This document shows, one piece after another, positions 1-9,158 of a stretch of DNA of 64,000 nt. This DNA is from Pseudanabaena yagii GIHE-NHR1 (GTDB lineage: Bacteria; Cyanobacteriota; Cyanobacteriia; Pseudanabaenales; Pseudanabaenaceae), in assembly GCF_012863495.1 (NCBI RefSeq), contig NZ_JAAVJL010000002.1:436501-500500 (forward strand), read 5' to 3'. The notes under the pieces were generated by a model. It was given only the letters and a program-made list of their open reading frames with translations, had not been told where the DNA came from and ran no database searches. Numbering within the stretch: position 1 is the first letter of the stretch; each line of letters starts with the position of its first letter. The translations under genes and the position numbers were made by a program.

Positions 1-960
1 TTGATAATCCCGCAAAAAGCGATCGGGCATCGGATCGCTAATTTGGGATACTGCGGGTAAACATTGAGCGACAAGGCGACGGATTGCTTCGGGGGTAATT
101 CCTTCCGTAAGCGGATAGACTGGTACTACGCGCCCAACGGTTTTCGATTGGATCGTATCTTGAGTATGTTCGAGAACTTCTACTTCATAATTCTCTAGGG
201 TCAAGCCATATTTACTCTGTTTGACTACTCCCGAAGCTGCGATCGTACAGCCTTGGGGATAGAGCTTTTTCTGAGTTTCTTGCCAACCGCGATTGGCGTA
301 GCGTTTACCTGTCCAAAAGCGACTTAATTTGATTTGTCCCGTATGGTCACGCAGAATAATTTCCACAATTGTGAGATTGGGATTTTTAGGACTGGTAAAG
401 CAGCCAAATTTTTTAATCGTCCCGATGACCGTCACCGTATCCCCATCCTTTAGTTCACGAATGGGAATTTGCCGCGCGTAGTCAATATGATCGCGGGGAT
501 AGTAACTAAGCACATCACGCACGGTATACAAATCGAGCAGCTTAAACCTAGTTGCCATAAATGAACCAACACCTTCGACATCTTTTAGTTCGGTTTCGGG
601 AGTCAGTTTTTTAATGGTTTTGGGTTCAGTCGTTGCGATCGCGGCCGTTTTAGGTTTCTTCTGCTTCGGTGCTGCATTAGTTTCCGCCAGTTCGCGACGA
701 CGCACTTCATAGAGCAAGCGCCTCGTCTCCGCTATTAGATGCTGCCTACGTCCTAGTGGCAAATCACCATATTGAGCATATTGATTAGCAAGGGTTTGGG
801 CTTGTAAGCGATCGCTCATTTCCCAATCGTCAGGCAAATCCTCCTGCAAACTTACTTTTAAAAAATCCGCAAACAGAAATTGCTTTCCCTGCAAATTAGA
901 AAAGCCTCTTTCTGCCTCGATACTCAAGGCTTGCTGTAAGCGGTTTATATCAAGGGGCAC
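1..960 (-). CDS. recG: ATP-dependent DNA helicase RecG, N-terminal part (partial)
   Basis: RecG unwinds branched DNA and remodels stalled replication forks and recombination intermediates. About 320 codons are visible and the helicase motor lies beyond the left edge. The translation carries the RecG wedge/OB region: a LLDLYTVRDVLSYYPRDHIDY segment followed by a beta-rich stretch with DGDTVTVIGT and later VGRVVPVYPLTEGI, both typical of RecG. There is an N-terminal extension of roughly 140 residues before the wedge, as is usual in cyanobacterial RecG. The likely start is GTG at 958-960, because an in-frame TAA lies eight codons upstream and no ATG intervenes. It follows the M50-type gene by 14 bp on the same strand, so the two are probably co-transcribed. 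Confidence 0.85.
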   Translation of the reverse strand, partial: MPLDINRLQQALSIEAERGFSNLQGKQFLFADFLKVSLQEDLPDDWEMSDRLQAQTLANQYAQYGDLPLGRRQHLIAETRRLLYEVRRRELAETNAAPKQKKPKTAAIATTEPKTIKKLTPETELKDVEGVGSFMATRFKLLDLYTVRDVLSYYPRDHIDYARQIPIRELKDGDTVTVIGTIKKFGCFTSPKNPNLTIVEIILRDHTGQIKLSRFWTGKRYANRGWQETQKKLYPQGCTIAASGVVKQSKYGLTLENYEVEVLEHTQDTIQSKTVGRVVPVYPLTEGITPEAIRRLVAQCLPAVSQISDPMPDRFLRDYQ

Positions 961-974
961 AGGATTGAGACTAG

Positions 975-2240
975 TTATTGGTTATTCTGGGTTAACTGTT
1001 CACAAATTTCCACTAAACGAAAGTTCGGGGGGAATTTCCCATCGGCTTTAATTTGTTTAATATATTCGGAAGGAATTCGCCAAAGTAGCTTGCTATCTAG
1101 GGCTTTGATAATATCGCCACGATCAATTACCCCTGCCACCGATCCAACAGGCGATCGCACAATTACATAACGCAACTGTTTTTGCTCGAGTAGACTGACA
1201 ATTTTGGAAATTTGGTCTTTGAGTTCGACGGTATCAATCTCATCAAAGGGTTTAATTAGAGCTTGGAGAGATTTTGATGGCCACTCATGGCTATCGATAT
1301 GACGAATCTGCTCTGCTGACACCAAACCGCGATCACGTCCATTTGCCGAAGCAACATAGATAGGATTCGCGTCCTTATCTTCCATCAAGAGAAATTTATC
1401 TGCAAAGTCCCTCAATGAAATATCCGCATCTACCAAGCGAAAATCCCTTGTCATCGCAGCTTCGGCATTAAGATCTAGAAGAGCTTGTTGCAAGTTATTG
1501 AGATAGAGATATCCACCTGCACTACCGAACATAAACCAACCGAGGACAATCAAGAAGAGTCCGCCAAAGTTGTTCAACAATATCAGTCCACCTAAGACCA
1601 TAATCAGGATTCCAAAAAATTGTCCTGATCTGGCTGCCCATCGGATTCCTGCGAAGCGATCGCCTGTTAATTTCCAAATTGCTGCTTTGAGAATATGCCC
1701 ACCCTCAAAGGGAAGCGCAGGAATGAGACTAAACACGCCAATAAAGAGATTGATTTGAGCAAAATAGAGAGCAATAATTGTCCAAATAGTCCGCATAGTC
1801 CCGATACTAGAGGGTAAAGCTTCGATCACTTTGGGATTACTCGATAAAATAGCATCCCCTGCAATTAGCCAAGTGGTTGTAAAGCCAATCGCACTTAAAA
1901 ATAAGCTAGTTAAAGGTCCTGAAATAGCAATGCTAAATACGGAAAATGGATCTTGAGATTCTCGCTCAACGTTATTTGCTGCCCCCATAAACTGAATATT
2001 AATGGAATTGATTTCAACTCCCCTAGCCTTAGCCATGAGACCATGGGCAACTTTATTTAGAGCGATCGATAAGAAGAAGAGAATTGCGGTAATTGCACCA
2101 TAGCCTAGGGAAAAAGATGGCGATAACTTCGCATAGGCATTTCCTAATAACACAGCAAGAATGCTAAGTATAAGAAACCACGATGGATCAATATATAGTG
2201 ATATGCCGTAAATACTGCCGATGCGGATACCGCCTCTCAT
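975..2240 (-). CDS. M50 (site-2 protease) family membrane protein with CBS domains, degenerate active site
   Basis: The 421-residue protein has the architecture of M50B intramembrane metalloproteases: an N-terminal membrane region, the ISGPLTSL segment, a second NLFIGVFSLIPALPFEGGH motif around residues 164-182, and a pair of CBS domains in the last 160 residues. CBS domains usually bind adenine nucleotides. The zinc-binding HExxH motif, expected near residues 62-66, reads NKVAH: the first His and the catalytic Glu are replaced. In the second motif the usual Asp of LDGG is Glu. The family fold is clear, but proteolysis as in active members is doubtful, so a regulatory pseudoprotease is an inference. 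It lies directly upstream of recG. Confidence 0.8.
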   Translation of the reverse strand: MRGGIRIGSIYGISLYIDPSWFLILSILAVLLGNAYAKLSPSFSLGYGAITAILFFLSIALNKVAHGLMAKARGVEINSINIQFMGAANNVERESQDPFSVFSIAISGPLTSLFLSAIGFTTTWLIAGDAILSSNPKVIEALPSSIGTMRTIWTIIALYFAQINLFIGVFSLIPALPFEGGHILKAAIWKLTGDRFAGIRWAARSGQFFGILIMVLGGLILLNNFGGLFLIVLGWFMFGSAGGYLYLNNLQQALLDLNAEAAMTRDFRLVDADISLRDFADKFLLMEDKDANPIYVASANGRDRGLVSAEQIRHIDSHEWPSKSLQALIKPFDEIDTVELKDQISKIVSLLEQKQLRYVIVRSPVGSVAGVIDRGDIIKALDSKLLWRIPSEYIKQIKADGKFPPNFRLVEICEQLTQNNQ

Positions 2241-2376
2241 GATATGCCTGTCCTAGATTGATGTACTGATTGGCGCTGAAAGCTATGCCTAACATTTTAT
2301 AGCAATCAAGCCCTGCAATGAATTGCGGACTAAAAGCTAAAACCCTTTTAAACGGGTTTGTTTAACTTACTTTTGA

Positions 2377-3456
2377 TTAACGCTGCTCAGGATGACAAAT
2401 CATGGGGTTGCCACTATCACAGGTGTCATTAATTGCTGTGATCAACTCCTGCAATCGTCCAAAGCCATGCTGATTAAAGTACATCGCTAAACGAGGCAGG
2501 TTGATAATATGCGGTTCGTTGTCTTCCTTGGGAAGAGCCTGACTCCGCTCGATTCTGCCATTGTTTAACAGATCGCCAAAATTACTATTAAGGCGCTCTA
2601 GATGCTCATCGGTAATATCGCAATTTAAGCGAATTACAAATAAATCACCAACCCATCGCGAGGAATGATAAACACTGTAAAAAGATGAAATATACTGACA
2701 AGCCTCATCAATATCGTCAGTAATTTTGTAGAGACTCCGATCTTCCTTGACAATTAAGCCCCGTTCAATCAGTTGTTGTTGGACAAAAACATCCCATTGC
2801 TTCCAATAATCACCGCCCTTTTTATCCATTAACACCATTGGACGTGGTGTGGTGCGCCCCGTTTGACAAAGCGTTAAGCATTCAAAAAATTCATCCTGTG
2901 TGCCAAATCCCCCTGGGAAAAGCGCGATCGCATCGCTTTCTTTCACAAAATATAATTTGCGTGTAAAGAAATAGCGAAACTTAACTAGCCGTGAGTCTTC
3001 AGGCACAAAACCATTGCTAGTCTGTTCAAATGGCAAACTGATATTTAAACCAAAGGAATTCTGACCTGCACCTGCATTTCCTGCCGCCATGATGCCCCCA
3101 CCTGCACCAGTAATTACCATAAAACCTTGCTGGGTAATCCGTTCCGCAAACTCATAGGCTTGTCGATATTCAGGAGCATCCGCATGAGTACGCGCTGAGC
3201 CAAAAATACTCACCTTACGATTAAAGCGATAGGGGTGAAACATCGTGATCGCCTTTTGCATATCCTGCAAGGAACCCGTCAAAATTTTCCAGTCGAGACG
3301 CTCAGCATTGGTCTGACTAAGTTGGGCGATCGCTTTTAAAGCGCTATAAATTAGCTCCCCATGCTCAGTTGATTCCAGATGATCAACCAGCTTATACAAA
3401 TCGTCGGCAAGAGCTTTAATGTCTGAAGATGAAGGAATTGTAGCCATAAATGCCAT
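2377..3456 (-). CDS. LOG family protein (TIGR00730-type)
   Basis: The 359-residue protein has a Rossmann-like nucleotide-binding core with the two LOG signatures: VITGAGGGIMAAGNAGAG around residue 120 and PGGFGTQDEFFE around residue 181 (the PGGxGTxxE motif). LOG proteins are mostly cytokinin-activating phosphoribohydrolases or nucleotide 5'-monophosphate nucleosidases. Members with long N- and C-terminal extensions like this one are common in cyanobacteria and their substrate is unsettled. The N terminus is uncertain because ATGs at codons 1 and 4 are both possible and no clear ribosome site is visible. It stands alone, divergent from the ferredoxin gene. Confidence 0.85.
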   Translation of the reverse strand: MAFMATIPSSSDIKALADDLYKLVDHLESTEHGELIYSALKAIAQLSQTNAERLDWKILTGSLQDMQKAITMFHPYRFNRKVSIFGSARTHADAPEYRQAYEFAERITQQGFMVITGAGGGIMAAGNAGAGQNSFGLNISLPFEQTSNGFVPEDSRLVKFRYFFTRKLYFVKESDAIALFPGGFGTQDEFFECLTLCQTGRTTPRPMVLMDKKGGDYWKQWDVFVQQQLIERGLIVKEDRSLYKITDDIDEACQYISSFYSVYHSSRWVGDLFVIRLNCDITDEHLERLNSNFGDLLNNGRIERSQALPKEDNEPHIINLPRLAMYFNQHGFGRLQELITAINDTCDSGNPMICHPEQR

Positions 3457-3589
3457 TTTATACCAAACACAATCATCTAAGCTTTTGGCTCATCTAGCTC
3501 ATCTACGTTTTTGGTTAGATTGCTATAAGCTGCCATTTCGTAAGATACTGACTAAGTAATAAAAATTAACAAAGAATTAATACTTAGCT

Positions 3590-3886
3590 ATGGCAAACAT
3601 TACGTTTGTGAATGAAGGTAAGGAAGCGATCGCTATGGATGGCGTAAACCTCCGCATCAAGGCTCTCGAAAACAACATCGATATCTACAAATTTGTTGCG
3701 AAGCTCACTAACTGTAATGGTTATGGTCAATGTGCTACCTGTGTTGTAGAGATTGTGGATGGTCTAGAAAACCTCTCGCCTAGAACCGAATTTGAAGAGA
3801 AAAAGCTCAAAAATAAACCTGCCAACTATCGTCTTGCCTGTCAGACATTAGTCAACGGCAATGTTAGCGTCAAGACTAAGCCATAG
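3590..3886 (+). CDS. 2Fe-2S ferredoxin-like protein
   Basis: This small soluble protein of 98 residues is expected to bind one plant-type [2Fe-2S] cluster for electron transfer. The ligands are visible as Cys42, Cys48, Cys51 and Cys84 in [10 protein letters not shown] and RLACQ, the C-x5-C-x2-C...C spacing of the family. It differs from photosynthetic PetF by the C-x5-C spacing (PetF has C-x4-C) and by a basic C-terminal half, so it is probably a specialised ferredoxin rather than the main photosystem I acceptor. The partner is unknown. A stem-loop just downstream (3899-3929) suggests a single-gene transcript. Confidence 0.85.
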   Translation: MANITFVNEGKEAIAMDGVNLRIKALENNIDIYKFVAKLTNCNGYGQCATCVVEIVDGLENLSPRTEFEEKKLKNKPANYRLACQTLVNGNVSVKTKP

Positions 3887-3898
3887 CCATAGTTTTGT

Positions 3899-3929
3899 AT
3901 TTCAATCTCGGCTAAGCCGAGATTGAAAT
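3899..3929 (+). terminator. Stem-loop after the ferredoxin gene
   Basis: A perfect 14-bp inverted repeat (ATTTCAATCTCGGC and its complement) with a TAA loop lies 13 bp after the ferredoxin stop codon. No long T run follows, so it may be a processing or stabilising hairpin rather than a strong intrinsic terminator. Confidence 0.6.
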
Positions 3930-4040
3930 AATTATGTGCGGTAAAACGTACTTACTACGAATATCCACAAACACACGATAAGTGCTAGGTTAAACTAGAA
4001 TAATTGTCCATGAATCCTTTAGGCGACAGAGAAACCCCCT

Positions 4041-5168
4041 ATGGCGCGTGATTATTACGAAATCCTTGGAGTCGATCGCAATACTGACAAAGAGGAAATC
4101 AAACGAGCATATCGACGTTTAGCTCGAAAATATCACCCCGATGTCAACAAAGAACCAGGGGCGGATGAACGATTTAAAGAAATTAACCGTGCTTACGAAG
4201 TTCTTTCAGAGCCAGAAACTCGTGCGCGGTACGATCGCTTTGGCGAAGCTGGCGTATCGGGTGGCGGTGGCGCACCTGATATGGGTGATATGGGTGGATT
4301 TGCCGATATCTTTGAAAGCTTCTTTAGTGGTTTTTCTAACACGGGGCAACAGCAAGCACGCCGTCGCAGTGGACCTACTCGCGGTGAAGATTTACGTTTC
4401 GATTTAAAGTTAGAGTTTCGCGAAGCCATCTTTGGCGGCGAAAAGCAGATCAAAATCTCGCATTTGGAAACCTGTGCTACCTGTAGCGGCTCAGGGGCAA
4501 AACCCGGAACTAGACCGCGTACTTGCGGAACTTGTAGCGGTACTGGTCAGGTTCGTCGAGCCACACGTACACCCTTTGGTAGCTTTACCCAAGTTTCGAC
4601 CTGTCCCACCTGTAACGGGACTGGTCAAACCATTGAGGACAAGTGCGAAAGCTGTAATGGCTTAGGACTAAATCAAGTTACCAAGAAACTGAAGATTACC
4701 ATCCCCGCAGGTGTCGATAGCGGTACAAGACTGCGCGTATCAAATGAGGGTGATGCAGGACAGCGTGGTGGTCCTTCGGGCGATCTCTATGTATACCTAT
4801 TTGTGCAAGCTGACAACGAGTTTGAGCGTGAAGGCATTAATATCCTGTCGGAAATCAAGATTAGCTATCTTCAAGCTATCCTTGGTGACAAGATTGCAAT
4901 TAACACAGTTGATGGCAAGAAACCCCTCACGATTCCCGCAGGTACTCAACCTGACACAGTACTGACCCTAGAGGGATTAGGTGTACCGAAATTGGGCAAT
5001 CCCGTCGCTCGTGGCGATCATTTAATCAGAGTCAAGATTGATATTCCGACCAAAATCGGTAGTGAAGAACGCGAGGTTCTCGAAAAACTGAAGGAAAAGC
5101 AATTTGGGAATGCAGCTAAAGGTGGCATTGGCGATATTTTAGGCGGCATATTTGGCAACCAAAAGTAA
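4041..5168 (+). CDS. dnaJ: Molecular chaperone DnaJ
   Basis: This Hsp40 co-chaperone stimulates the ATPase of DnaK and delivers unfolded clients to it. The 375 residues show the full type I layout: a J domain with the HPD motif at residues 32-34, a Gly-rich and Phe-rich linker (about 70-115), four CxxCxGxG zinc-finger repeats (about 145-215) and the C-terminal substrate-binding domains. The length is normal for the family. dnaK and grpE are not next to it here. It is followed by a strong palindromic terminator and then by the TusA-like gene. Confidence 0.96.
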   Translation: MARDYYEILGVDRNTDKEEIKRAYRRLARKYHPDVNKEPGADERFKEINRAYEVLSEPETRARYDRFGEAGVSGGGGAPDMGDMGGFADIFESFFSGFSNTGQQQARRRSGPTRGEDLRFDLKLEFREAIFGGEKQIKISHLETCATCSGSGAKPGTRPRTCGTCSGTGQVRRATRTPFGSFTQVSTCPTCNGTGQTIEDKCESCNGLGLNQVTKKLKITIPAGVDSGTRLRVSNEGDAGQRGGPSGDLYVYLFVQADNEFEREGINILSEIKISYLQAILGDKIAINTVDGKKPLTIPAGTQPDTVLTLEGLGVPKLGNPVARGDHLIRVKIDIPTKIGSEEREVLEKLKEKQFGNAAKGGIGDILGGIFGNQK

Positions 5169-5176
5169 AACCTAAT

Positions 5177-5215
5177 AATTTAAAAAAGCCTTGCTTTGCA
5201 AGGCTTTTTTAAATT
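5177..5215 (+). terminator. Intrinsic terminator after dnaJ
   Basis: A perfect 18-bp stem with a TTT loop has the core AAAAAAGCCTTGC paired with GCAAGGCTTTTTT and ends in a T run. It lies 9 bp after the dnaJ stop. Confidence 0.85.
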
Positions 5216-5248
5216 TATAATATTTTTTCAAGAACAATCCAGAGATAT

Positions 5249-5482
5249 ATGTGCATTCAGGCTATCCAATCAATCGATTTACGTGGTGTTCCCTGTCCTC
5301 TTAGTTTTGTACGCGCTAAATTGCATTTAGAAAAGTTAGAAACAGGACAATTGTTGGAAGTTTTCCTTGATGGTGGTGAGCCAATTGAGCAGGTTCCTAA
5401 TAGCCTAACCTCTGACGGACATCAGGTCAAAGGGATCGAAGAACGCGATCGCTTTTTTGTATTAACTGTCCAAAAAGCATGA
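5249..5482 (+). CDS. TusA/SirA-like sulfurtransferase-fold protein
   Basis: The 77-residue protein matches the TusA/SirA/YedF family: an N-terminal IDLRGVPCPLSFVRAK segment with the conserved Cys-Pro pair, followed by a beta strand and the GEPIEQVPNSL region. In TusA the Cys carries persulfide sulfur used for tRNA 2-thiolation and other sulfur relays. The CPL motif is intact, so a sulfur-carrier role is plausible but the acceptor is unknown. It is 13 bp upstream of rsgA on the same strand and likely shares its transcript. Confidence 0.8.
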   Translation: MCIQAIQSIDLRGVPCPLSFVRAKLHLEKLETGQLLEVFLDGGEPIEQVPNSLTSDGHQVKGIEERDRFFVLTVQKA

Positions 5483-5495
5483 TGCAAGTACTTTT

Positions 5496-6566
5496 ATGTT
5501 GGCTTTAACAGGTACAGTTTTGGCTGTACAGGCCAATTTTTATCGGGTCATGCTTGATCATGCGTTTCGATTAGAATTACTAGATGAACTTGGACAAAAT
5601 ACTAGCCAAATCATTGATGAATTGCTTTGTACTAGACGTGCAAGGCTTAAAAAAATTGGACAGCAGATTTGTGTAGGCGATCGCGTCACTATCGAGGAAC
5701 CTGATTGGCATGGTAAACGGGGTGCAATCTCAGAAGTAGCCGCACGCCGCAATTTACTAGATCGCCCGACAGTGGCGAATGTCGATCGCATCTTATTAGT
5801 ATTTGCGCTTGCGGAACCGAGCCTAGATCCACACCAACTCAGCCGCTTTTTAGTGAAAGCTGAAAGTACACAGGTCGAAGTTCTGCTATGCCTAAATAAG
5901 CGGGATCTAGTTAGTGATGAACTATGGCAAACATGGCGAGATCGCCTCAAGTCTTGGGGATATCCTCCAGTTGCTATTAGCACCTATACCCATGAAGGGA
6001 TTAATGAACTAGCGCAACATTTACAAACTGGTGTCACCGTTGTCGCAGGGCTATCGGGCGTTGGCAAGTCCAGTCTAATTAATTTACTAATTCCCAATTT
6101 ACAAGTTCGTGTTGGTGAAGTTTCTCAGCGATTGGGGCATGGGCGACATACGACACGCCATGTTGAACTGTTTGCTTTACCTGCTGGCGGTTATCTCGCG
6201 GATACCCCCGGATTCATGCAGCCCAATCTCACTGTTATTCCTCAAGAACTAGCGGATTGTTTTCCTGAAGCTAAGCAAAGATTAAGCGCTGGCGATGTCT
6301 GTCATTTTAATAATTGTTTACATCGTCGCGATGAACCTAATTGCTTAGTACGTGGTGATTGGGAACGTTACGAGCATTACCTCGCCTATCTCGAAGAGGC
6401 GATCGCCTATCAACAAAAGCTCAAAAATACTGCTACGGCTGATTCTTCGCTGAAAGTTAAAGATGCCAGTGATGGGAAACAACAGGAGCCAAGATTACTC
6501 AAAAAGCGCTACCGACGTGAGTCCCGCCGCAGTGAACATCAAAATTTAGATGAAGAGTTGGATTAA
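5496..6566 (+). CDS. rsgA: Ribosome small subunit-dependent GTPase RsgA
   Basis: RsgA (YjeQ) is a circularly permuted GTPase that helps the late maturation of the 30S subunit. The permuted motif order is visible: an N-terminal OB fold, G4 NKRD at residues 134-137, then the P-loop GLSGVGKSS at 185-193, then G3 DTPGF near 237, and a C-terminal zinc knuckle CHFNNCLHRRDEPNC. The length of 356 residues fits the family, with a charged Arg/Lys-rich tail added. It is downstream of the TusA-like gene with a 13-bp gap. Confidence 0.93.
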   Translation: MLALTGTVLAVQANFYRVMLDHAFRLELLDELGQNTSQIIDELLCTRRARLKKIGQQICVGDRVTIEEPDWHGKRGAISEVAARRNLLDRPTVANVDRILLVFALAEPSLDPHQLSRFLVKAESTQVEVLLCLNKRDLVSDELWQTWRDRLKSWGYPPVAISTYTHEGINELAQHLQTGVTVVAGLSGVGKSSLINLLIPNLQVRVGEVSQRLGHGRHTTRHVELFALPAGGYLADTPGFMQPNLTVIPQELADCFPEAKQRLSAGDVCHFNNCLHRRDEPNCLVRGDWERYEHYLAYLEEAIAYQQKLKNTATADSSLKVKDASDGKQQEPRLLKKRYRRESRRSEHQNLDEELD

Positions 6567-6570
6567 GGTC

Positions 6571-6704
6571 AGTTCGGGTTAAGCTAGCAGGTTTTAAAAA
6601 TCCAAAGTAAAAGCCTTGCTAAGCAAGGCTTTTACTTTGGGGCTTTTAGAGAGGGTTTGCGTAGCAAACCCTCTCTAAAAGCCTGTTTCAAATCATCTCG
6701 AACT
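6571..6704. repeat. Double-hairpin dispersed repeat, copy A
   Basis: This 134-bp element is bounded by AGTTCGGG on the left and CTCGAACT on the right, near-inverted termini. Inside are two perfect hairpins: 6602-6640 (19-bp stem around GCCTTGCT) and 6641-6683 (20-bp stem around GAGAGGGTTTGC). A second copy in the opposite orientation is at 39601-39735 and matches along its whole length. It sits right after rsgA and may also end its transcript. It resembles non-autonomous palindromic repeats of cyanobacteria. Confidence 0.8.
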
Positions 6705-6712
6705 CGCGTTGG

Positions 6713-6745
6713 ATTAGATGAATGTGCAAAACACATTCATCTAAT
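6713..6745. repeat. Perfect 14-bp stem-loop
   Basis: ATTAGATGAATGTG and its complement are separated by five bases, just outside the double-hairpin repeat and upstream of the lipoprotein gene. Confidence 0.6.
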
Positions 6746-6832
6746 TTCTGTTAATACTCTTGCAAGGCGCGATATAGTAGCTAACGAGCTTTATGCTTGT
6801 CCCCAAATCAAAGGTCATAGCTTAAATTAGAT

Positions 6833-7495
6833 ATGAAAAAGTATATTTCCCTTGCTGCTGGTTTAGTCTTATTTGCAGTCAGTGCTTGCAATTCCTCTAC
6901 ACCTGTAGCTGATAATGCGACTCCCAGCAAAGCAGCATCACCTACAGCAACTTCCTCTGAAAAGCCAACAGAAAAACCTAAAGAATCTGCAACCCTAAGC
7001 GCTAAAGCAACAGAAAAGGCTACAACCAATGCTGAGGGTTGGCAAGACTACAAATCTGCGGCTGGGAAGTTTAGTGTGCAATTACCTAGCAAGCCACAGG
7101 AGCAATCTCAAGACCAAACAACTGATGTGGGGACAATTAAGCTCAATATGGTAATTGCTGAAGCCAATGATTCAGGTTATTTTGTGGGCTATGCTGATTT
7201 CCCCAACAAAATTGCCAATCCTGCGGATATCCAAAAAGGTTTAGCTGATTCTGTAAAAGGCTCAGTTGGAAATCTCAAGGGAGAAATTAAGGTGGAGAAG
7301 GAATCGACCCTTGGTGATGTACCTTGTCGAGATTTTGAAGCGATCGGTAAGGTCAAAACGACAGATGTATCTATGAAAGGCAGATTTTGCCTAGCAGACA
7401 ATCGCTTGTATCAGGTATTTGCTCTAGGAGCCAAGGATAAGCTAGCGGCTACTGATGTTGATCGCTTTATTACTTCTTTTAAACTAGAAAAGTAA
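6833..7495 (+). CDS. Putative lipoprotein of unknown function
   Basis: The 220-residue protein begins with a lipoprotein signal peptide ending in AVSAC (Cys19), so it should be anchored to a membrane facing the periplasm. A low-complexity Ser/Thr/Lys/Ala/Glu linker follows up to about residue 65. The mature domain starts with the pattern YKSAAGKFSVQLPSKPQEQ, found in many uncharacterised cyanobacterial secreted proteins, and includes two Cys in its second half that could form a disulfide. I do not recognise a function. It is monocistronic, with a hairpin terminator downstream. Confidence 0.75.
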   Translation: MKKYISLAAGLVLFAVSACNSSTPVADNATPSKAASPTATSSEKPTEKPKESATLSAKATEKATTNAEGWQDYKSAAGKFSVQLPSKPQEQSQDQTTDVGTIKLNMVIAEANDSGYFVGYADFPNKIANPADIQKGLADSVKGSVGNLKGEIKVEKESTLGDVPCRDFEAIGKVKTTDVSMKGRFCLADNRLYQVFALGAKDKLAATDVDRFITSFKLEK

Positions 7496-7503
7496 TCTTT
7501 TAC

Positions 7504-7530
7504 AAAAAAGGGCGCTTAGCGCCCTTTTTT
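7504..7530. terminator. Bidirectional terminator
   Basis: AAAAAAGGGCGC-TTA-GCGCCCTTTTTT is a perfect 12-bp stem with A/T tracts on both sides, placed between the convergent lipoprotein and exosortase genes. Confidence 0.85.
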
Positions 7531-7536
7531 ATTGCT

Positions 7537-8427
7537 TTATGCCTCTTCATACTCGTCATCGTCATCATCTCTTGTGAGCCAATTACAAAGCCCTAACAGC
7601 ATCGATACCGCCACAATCGAAAAGATTTGGGAGCCGTCACCATGATGCCAATATTTAAATAATTCTGTTTGATTAGAAATAATTACTAGCAATGCTACTC
7701 GCACGGAGTTAACAATAAAAGCGATCGCCATTGCCGATGGAAACATAATCCACATATGAAAGCGTGATACAGGGAAAACCAAAACGAACATTAAGGTGAT
7801 CCTCAAGAGCATAAAAATCGGTGGCAACCCTGCACAACCTCTTGCAACTTCCACCGCACCATATTGACTAACAATTGTGATTCCTTGCTGAGCAACTTTA
7901 ACTCCTCCATACCACAGCACCGAATTAGCAAATTGCGCCGTAAAAACGTTAACTGGAATAAATTTTTCGATCGCTGCAAATAAAAATGGTACAGGTATTC
8001 CCAAAGTTGCTATTAGCAAAATCGGTTGCCAATATTGTCTTAATCCTTTCCATCCTGAAGCGATCAGAGCAACACCAACCGTCGATGTTAAAGGAGTCAG
8101 GATAAATAAAATATCATAAACTCTACGGGTTAATAGGCTTTTTATTAATGTCCAAATAATTAGTAGCGTTCCAACCGCGATCGCTGATGGTGTAGTTTCA
8201 AATTTGAAATGTTGACGATTACGAACAACCAATAAAATTGCCACTGCCCAAGTCAAAACTAGCAATGCATTATCGTCAATATTGTCACCCAGACGACATT
8301 GAAGAGCAATGTTAATGGCGATTAAACTTCCCCATATTGCTAGTAACCAAAACTCTAATTTATTAATAGCTTTTTGGAGAGCAGTTGGTAAATCAGAGAA
8401 GTCTCCGCGCAAAATATTATTGAGCAT
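7537..8427 (-). CDS. Cyanoexosortase family protein
   Basis: This polytopic membrane transpeptidase-like enzyme of the exosortase family is expected to process PEP-CTERM-type sorting signals. Catalytic landmarks are visible: the Cys in VARGCAGLPPIF, the Arg in VNSVRVALL and the His in FKYWHHGDGSQIF. About eight membrane helices precede an acidic tail DDDDDEYEEA. I place the start at ATG 8427. The longer frame back to GTG 8478 would begin inside the hairpin that ends the ctaE transcript. The A-type assignment is likely but not certain. No PEP-CTERM target is seen nearby. Confidence 0.8.
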   Translation of the reverse strand: MLNNILRGDFSDLPTALQKAINKLEFWLLAIWGSLIAINIALQCRLGDNIDDNALLVLTWAVAILLVVRNRQHFKFETTPSAIAVGTLLIIWTLIKSLLTRRVYDILFILTPLTSTVGVALIASGWKGLRQYWQPILLIATLGIPVPFLFAAIEKFIPVNVFTAQFANSVLWYGGVKVAQQGITIVSQYGAVEVARGCAGLPPIFMLLRITLMFVLVFPVSRFHMWIMFPSAMAIAFIVNSVRVALLVIISNQTELFKYWHHGDGSQIFSIVAVSMLLGLCNWLTRDDDDDEYEEA

Positions 8428-8452
8428 GGCTAGTAAAAAACAAATTATATTT

Positions 8453-8493
8453 AATATAAAAGAGGCAGTGCCAAGCACTGCCTCTTTTATATT
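8453..8493 (-). terminator. Terminator after ctaE
   Basis: An 18-bp perfect stem (AATATAAAAGAGGCAGTG and its complement) with loop CCAAG lies immediately after the ctaE stop on the minus strand and ends in an A/T-rich tract. It sits before the exosortase start at 8427. Confidence 0.8.
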
Positions 8494-8498
8494 AAGAG

Positions 8499-9119
8499 CT
8501 AAAGAATGTAAAGCAATAAAAATAGGATGATCCAGACAATATCGACAAAGTGCCAGTAAATTGAGGCGGCTTCGATGCCAAAGTGACTGGTGCTGCTATA
8601 GTGTCCTGCTTTAAGCGATCGCACTAATACTGAGGCAATTAAGGTTAGCCCGATGATGACGTGTAAACCATGAAAACCTGTGAGCACATAAAAGGTACTG
8701 GCAAATAGATTAGTGGTTAGCCCAAATTCTAAATGCTGGTATTCATAGATTTGTCCAGCAATGAAGATTGCACCCATGACGAAGGTGGCGAGAAACCATA
8801 GCTGAGCAGCTTTGACTTTATTCTCTTTAATCGCGCTATCGGCTTGATGAATCACAAAGCTACTCGATACCAGAATGATTGTGTTAATTCCGGGTAAGAG
8901 AAGTTCAAGCTCAGGTGTGCCTTCGGGCGGCCATGAGGTGGCGACGGAGCGAAAGGTCAGATAGGCGGCGAACAAGCCGAAAAAGAGCATTCCTTCAGAA
9001 ATTAGGAAGACAATTAATCCAAAAACTCGTAGGTCGGGATGTTCGGCATGACCCGTTGACTCATGGGCATGAATTGTATCTTCGGAGATGGTGGTAGTGG
9101 TAGCGATCGATCCTTGCAT
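8499..9119 (-). CDS. ctaE: Cytochrome c oxidase subunit III
   Basis: Subunit III of the aa3-type terminal oxidase supports the catalytic core of respiration. The 206-residue protein has five predicted membrane helices and the family pattern FLISEGMLFFGLFAAYLTFR near residue 38 and GFHGLHVIIGL near 148, ending in YWHFVDIVWIILFLLLYIL. It is the third gene of a ctaC-ctaD-ctaE cluster. The gap after ctaD contains a hairpin at 9159-9189, which may tune its level. Confidence 0.95.
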   Translation of the reverse strand: MQGSIATTTTISEDTIHAHESTGHAEHPDLRVFGLIVFLISEGMLFFGLFAAYLTFRSVATSWPPEGTPELELLLPGINTIILVSSSFVIHQADSAIKENKVKAAQLWFLATFVMGAIFIAGQIYEYQHLEFGLTTNLFASTFYVLTGFHGLHVIIGLTLIASVLVRSLKAGHYSSTSHFGIEAASIYWHFVDIVWIILFLLLYIL

Positions 9120-9158
9120 AGGTAAATGTTTGGATAATTTGGACTAAAAAATACTTTT

